Shown: positions 4,992-7,464 of the stretch, in pieces
How positions within the stretch are numbered: position 1 is the stretch's first letter
Layout: the number at the start of each line of letters is the position of its first letter
NCBI GenBank assembly: GCA_944372715.1
Contig: CALVZZ010000060.1
Coordinates: 1-7,464 of the forward strand
Direction: 5' to 3'
Source: an uncultured Clostridia bacterium
Lineage (GTDB): Bacteria; Bacillota; Clostridia; Christensenellales; UBA1242
Length of the DNA: 7,464 nt
Position numbers and translations under genes: made by a program
The notes under the pieces: generated by a model
The model's input: only the letters and a program-made list of their open reading frames with translations
Told to the model about the DNA's origin: nothing
Databases searched by the model: none

Positions 4992-7385
4992 ATGTTAGAC
5001 AAGTACAATTTTAAAGAAAGTGAACCCAAATGGGAAAAATTTTGGCAAGATAACAAAATTTATAGTTTTGATAAAAATTCAAAAAAGGAAATATTTTCAA
5101 TAGATACTCCACCACCAACAGTTAGTGGGAAAATTCATATCGGTCATATTTTTTCATATACACAAGCAGATTTTATTGCAAGATATAAAAGAATGATGGG
5201 TTACAATGTCCTTTATCCTTTTGGCTTTGATGACAACGGTCTTCCAACGGAACGATTGGTTGAGAAAGAGTTTGGAATTCGTGCACACGAAATGAGCAGA
5301 GAAGAATTTCGTGAAAAGTGTATGCAAACTGTTGAAAAGTATGAACAAGAGTTTAAACAACTCTTTATAAGAGACGGTATTAGTTCTGATTGGGACAGAG
5401 TTTACAACACAATTAGTCCAAGAGTGCAAAAACTTTCACAAAAAAGCTTTTTAGATCTTTACAAAAAAGGAAAAGCATACTACGGAGAAAAACCTGCAAT
5501 TTGGTGTCCAGAATGTCAAGTATCAATTGCACAAGCAGAGCTTGAAAGCAAAGATATTGCTTCAACATTTAATCACATTAAGTTTTTTATAGAAAATTCT
5601 GATGAATATTTAGAGATTGCAACAACAAGACCTGAACTTTTGTGTGCCTGTGTTTGCGTTTTTGTTAATCCAGAAGATAAAAGATATGCTCATTTGGTTG
5701 GCAAAAATGTAAAAGTTCCACTTTATGACTTTTATGTTCCTGTTTTAACTGATGAAAAAGCAGACATTGACAAGGGAACAGGTGCAGTTATGTGCTGTAC
5801 TTTTGGTGATGAAACCGACCTTTTGTGGCAACAAAAGTATAATCTTCCAATAAAAGAAGCAATAACAGATGGTGGAAGAATGACAGCTCTTGCTGGAAAG
5901 TATGAAGGTTTAAAAACTAAAAAAGCGAGAGAAGATATTATTTCTGATTTGAAAGAAAATAATCTTTTAATTAAACAAGAAGAAATTGTTCACGCAGTTG
6001 CAACTCACGAAAGATGTGGAACTCCAATGGAAATAAAAATCAAAAAACAATGGTTTATAAGTTTGGTTGATGATAGAAAATCTTTCCTTGAAAATGGTGA
6101 AAAAATTAACTGGTTCCCAGCTTTTATGTACGGAAGATATTCAAATTGGGTTGACAATGTGGACAGAGATTGGTGCGTTTCTCGTCAGAGATATTTTGGC
6201 GTTCCAATTCCTGTTTGGTACTGCAAGAATTGTGGAAAGATTATAACACCAGAAGAAGACGAGTTGCCTGTAAATCCACTTGTTAGTAAACCTAAACATT
6301 CTTGTGAATGTGGTTGCAATGAATTTATTCCGGAATCCGATGTGTTTGACACTTGGCAGACATCTTCAATAACACCACAAATTAACGCAATGTGGGGAGA
6401 AGATGAAGAAATGTACAAAAAGCTTATGCCTATGAGTCTTAGACCAAACGCACACGACATTATTAGAACCTGGGACTTTTACACTATTGCTAAATCTCAT
6501 TATCATTCAAATTGTTTGCCCTGGAAAAATGTTATGATTTCAGGCTTTGTAATGGCTGACAAAAATGAAAAAATTTCTAAGAGTAAGTCTAATTCAAAGA
6601 TGAGTCCTGAAACTCTTATTGATGAAAAATCTGCCGATGTTACAAGATATTGGACGAGCACAGGAAGTTTGGGCAGAGATATAATTTTCTCTGAAGAAGA
6701 ATTTAAAAATGGTGCAAAGTTGGTAAACAAAATTTGGAATGCTTCTAAGTTCGTCCTTTCATTCTTAGAAAATTACGAACCAACTCAAACACAACTTCTT
6801 CCAATGGACGAATGGATTATTGCAAAGTTCAATGATATGCAAAAACACTTTATCTCTTATTTTGAAAAATACGAAATTGGACTTGCAATGTCTGAGCTTG
6901 AAAAGTTTTTCTGGAATTTCTGCGATAACTATATTGAAATTGCAAAAAATAGACTCTACAAGCCTGAAATTTATGGGGAAAAAGCAAAGCAAAGTGCTCA
7001 GTTTGCTTGTTTTGTAACATTGAAAGAAATGCTTAAAATGTTTGCTATTTATCTTCCACATATAACAGAAGAAATATATCAAGCATACTTTAAAAAGTTT
7101 GACAAGGAAATTTCAATTCATAAATGCAATTTAAGTCAAATTGAAATAAAAACACCACAAAATATTATTACTTGTGGAGATGAAGTTTGTGAAATTGTTT
7201 CTCAAATTAGGAGATATAAATCTGAAAACAATCTTTCCTTAAAAGAAGAGGTCAGTGAACTTACAATAAAAGGATATCCAGACTTTATTAAGCGAGTTGA
7301 ATATGATATCAAAGCTGTTGGAAATGTTAAAGAAATTATTTATGAAAATGGCGAAAAGTTTGTTGGAATTAAAATGGCAAAATAA
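4992..7385 (+). CDS. valS: Valyl-tRNA synthetase, archaeal/rickettsial type
   Basis: 797 residues; activates valine and charges tRNA-Val in the cytoplasm, with an editing domain that clears mischarged threonine. Seen: PPPTVSGKIHIGH with HIGH at 49-52; GFDDNGLPTERLVEKEFG (78-95); WCPEC (171-175); the editing (CP1) domain with ATTRPE (210-215) and GTGAVMCCTFGDETD (262-276); a second Cys cluster, C411/C414 and C438/C440/C442, probably zinc-binding; DTWQTSSITP (453-462); LRPNAHDIIRTW (483-494); and KISKS (527-531) as the KMSKS loop. The helical anticodon-binding domain covers roughly 600-740. DDNGLPTE, DTW..SSITP and LRPNAHDIIRTW are hallmarks of the archaeal/rickettsial ValRS type; the common bacterial enzyme has GTDHAGIATQ. 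The C-terminal coiled coil of the common type is absent, which fits the short length (E. coli ValRS is about 950 residues). All catalytic motifs are intact. It is transcribed alone and ends in a hairpin terminator. Confidence 0.97.
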   Translation: MLDKYNFKESEPKWEKFWQDNKIYSFDKNSKKEIFSIDTPPPTVSGKIHIGHIFSYTQADFIARYKRMMGYNVLYPFGFDDNGLPTERLVEKEFGIRAHEMSREEFREKCMQTVEKYEQEFKQLFIRDGISSDWDRVYNTISPRVQKLSQKSFLDLYKKGKAYYGEKPAIWCPECQVSIAQAELESKDIASTFNHIKFFIENSDEYLEIATTRPELLCACVCVFVNPEDKRYAHLVGKNVKVPLYDFYVPVLTDEKADIDKGTGAVMCCTFGDETDLLWQQKYNLPIKEAITDGGRMTALAGKYEGLKTKKAREDIISDLKENNLLIKQEEIVHAVATHERCGTPMEIKIKKQWFISLVDDRKSFLENGEKINWFPAFMYGRYSNWVDNVDRDWCVSRQRYFGVPIPVWYCKNCGKIITPEEDELPVNPLVSKPKHSCECGCNEFIPESDVFDTWQTSSITPQINAMWGEDEEMYKKLMPMSLRPNAHDIIRTWDFYTIAKSHYHSNCLPWKNVMISGFVMADKNEKISKSKSNSKMSPETLIDEKSADVTRYWTSTGSLGRDIIFSEEEFKNGAKLVNKIWNASKFVLSFLENYEPTQTQLLPMDEWIIAKFNDMQKHFISYFEKYEIGLAMSELEKFFWNFCDNYIEIAKNRLYKPEIYGEKAKQSAQFACFVTLKEMLKMFAIYLPHITEEIYQAYFKKFDKEISIHKCNLSQIEIKTPQNIITCGDEVCEIVSQIRRYKSENNLSLKEEVSELTIKGYPDFIKRVEYDIKAVGNVKEIIYENGEKFVGIKMAK

Positions 7386-7390
7386 CAAAT

Positions 7391-7420
7391 AAAAAACTCC
7401 TAGTTTATAGGAGTTTTTTT
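7391..7420. terminator. valS terminator, possibly bidirectional
   Basis: AAAAAACTCCTA (7391-7402) pairs with TAGGAGTTTTTT (7408-7419) around a 5-base loop and ends in a run of seven T. It begins six bases after the valS stop codon. The A-run on the left arm gives a U-run on the other strand as well. Confidence 0.9.
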
Positions 7421-7421
7421 A

Positions 7422-7463
7422 TTATTCTCTACCAGAATTCATTATAATACCACCATGCATAAT
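7422..7463 (-). CDS. Possible 3' end of a convergent minus-strand gene (unidentified)
   Basis: On the minus strand the last 42 bases read IMHGGIIMNSGRE and then TAA (7424-7422), directly before the hairpin at 7391-7419. The arrangement mirrors the convergent metG/VanW-type pair around their shared terminator, and the codons fit local use. A second frame also stays open to a TAG at 7431-7429. Thirteen codons cannot identify a gene. Confidence 0.25.
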   Translation of the reverse strand: MMHGGIIMNSGRE

Positions 7464-7464
7464 T

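Overview
The window comes from an AT-rich bacterial chromosome. It carries four well-supported protein genes, three of which encode aminoacyl-tRNA synthetases. The low G+C, A/T-ending codons, good Shine-Dalgarno sites, sigma-A-type promoters and a membrane-anchored VanW/G5-type protein point to a low-GC Bacillota, most likely an uncultured clostridial lineage. This placement is an inference from gene families, not a proof.

Layout, left to right: (1) hisS, histidyl-tRNA synthetase, minus strand, starting at 1021 and running off the left edge. (2) A 347-bp divergent intergenic region, 1022-1368. It holds the hisS and metG promoters, three perfect DnaA boxes (TTATCCACA), one 8/9 box, a 21-bp exact direct repeat and a 13-bp inverted repeat. 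(3) A metG-like gene, 1369-3342, plus strand, encoding a class I MetRS-type protein whose signature motifs are strongly altered. (4) A bidirectional terminator. (5) A VanW-family membrane-anchored protein, minus strand, 3383-4891. (6) A compact divergent promoter region with a palindrome over the -35 area. (7) valS, 4992-7385, plus strand, of the archaeal/rickettsial type. (8) A second terminator-like hairpin, followed by a possible 3' end of an unseen minus-strand gene.

How it fits together: HisRS, the MetRS-like protein and ValRS would charge tRNA with His, Met (if active) and Val. Each synthetase is transcribed alone from its own promoter, with an inferred leader of only about 15-20 nt and no room for a T-box riboswitch. 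The VanW-type protein belongs to the cell envelope and has no evident link to translation.

The most notable non-coding signal is the DnaA-box cluster between hisS and metG. One perfect box lies exactly between the -35 and -10 of the hisS promoter. Another is followed by a second, weaker box at an 8-bp offset and then by AT-rich DNA, resembling the basal unwinding module of Bacillus-type origins. It may be a replication origin, a DnaA-titrating cluster or a DnaA-regulated promoter. The most notable protein signal is the MetRS-like enzyme with KASSS in place of KMSKS and HCGH in place of HIGH.
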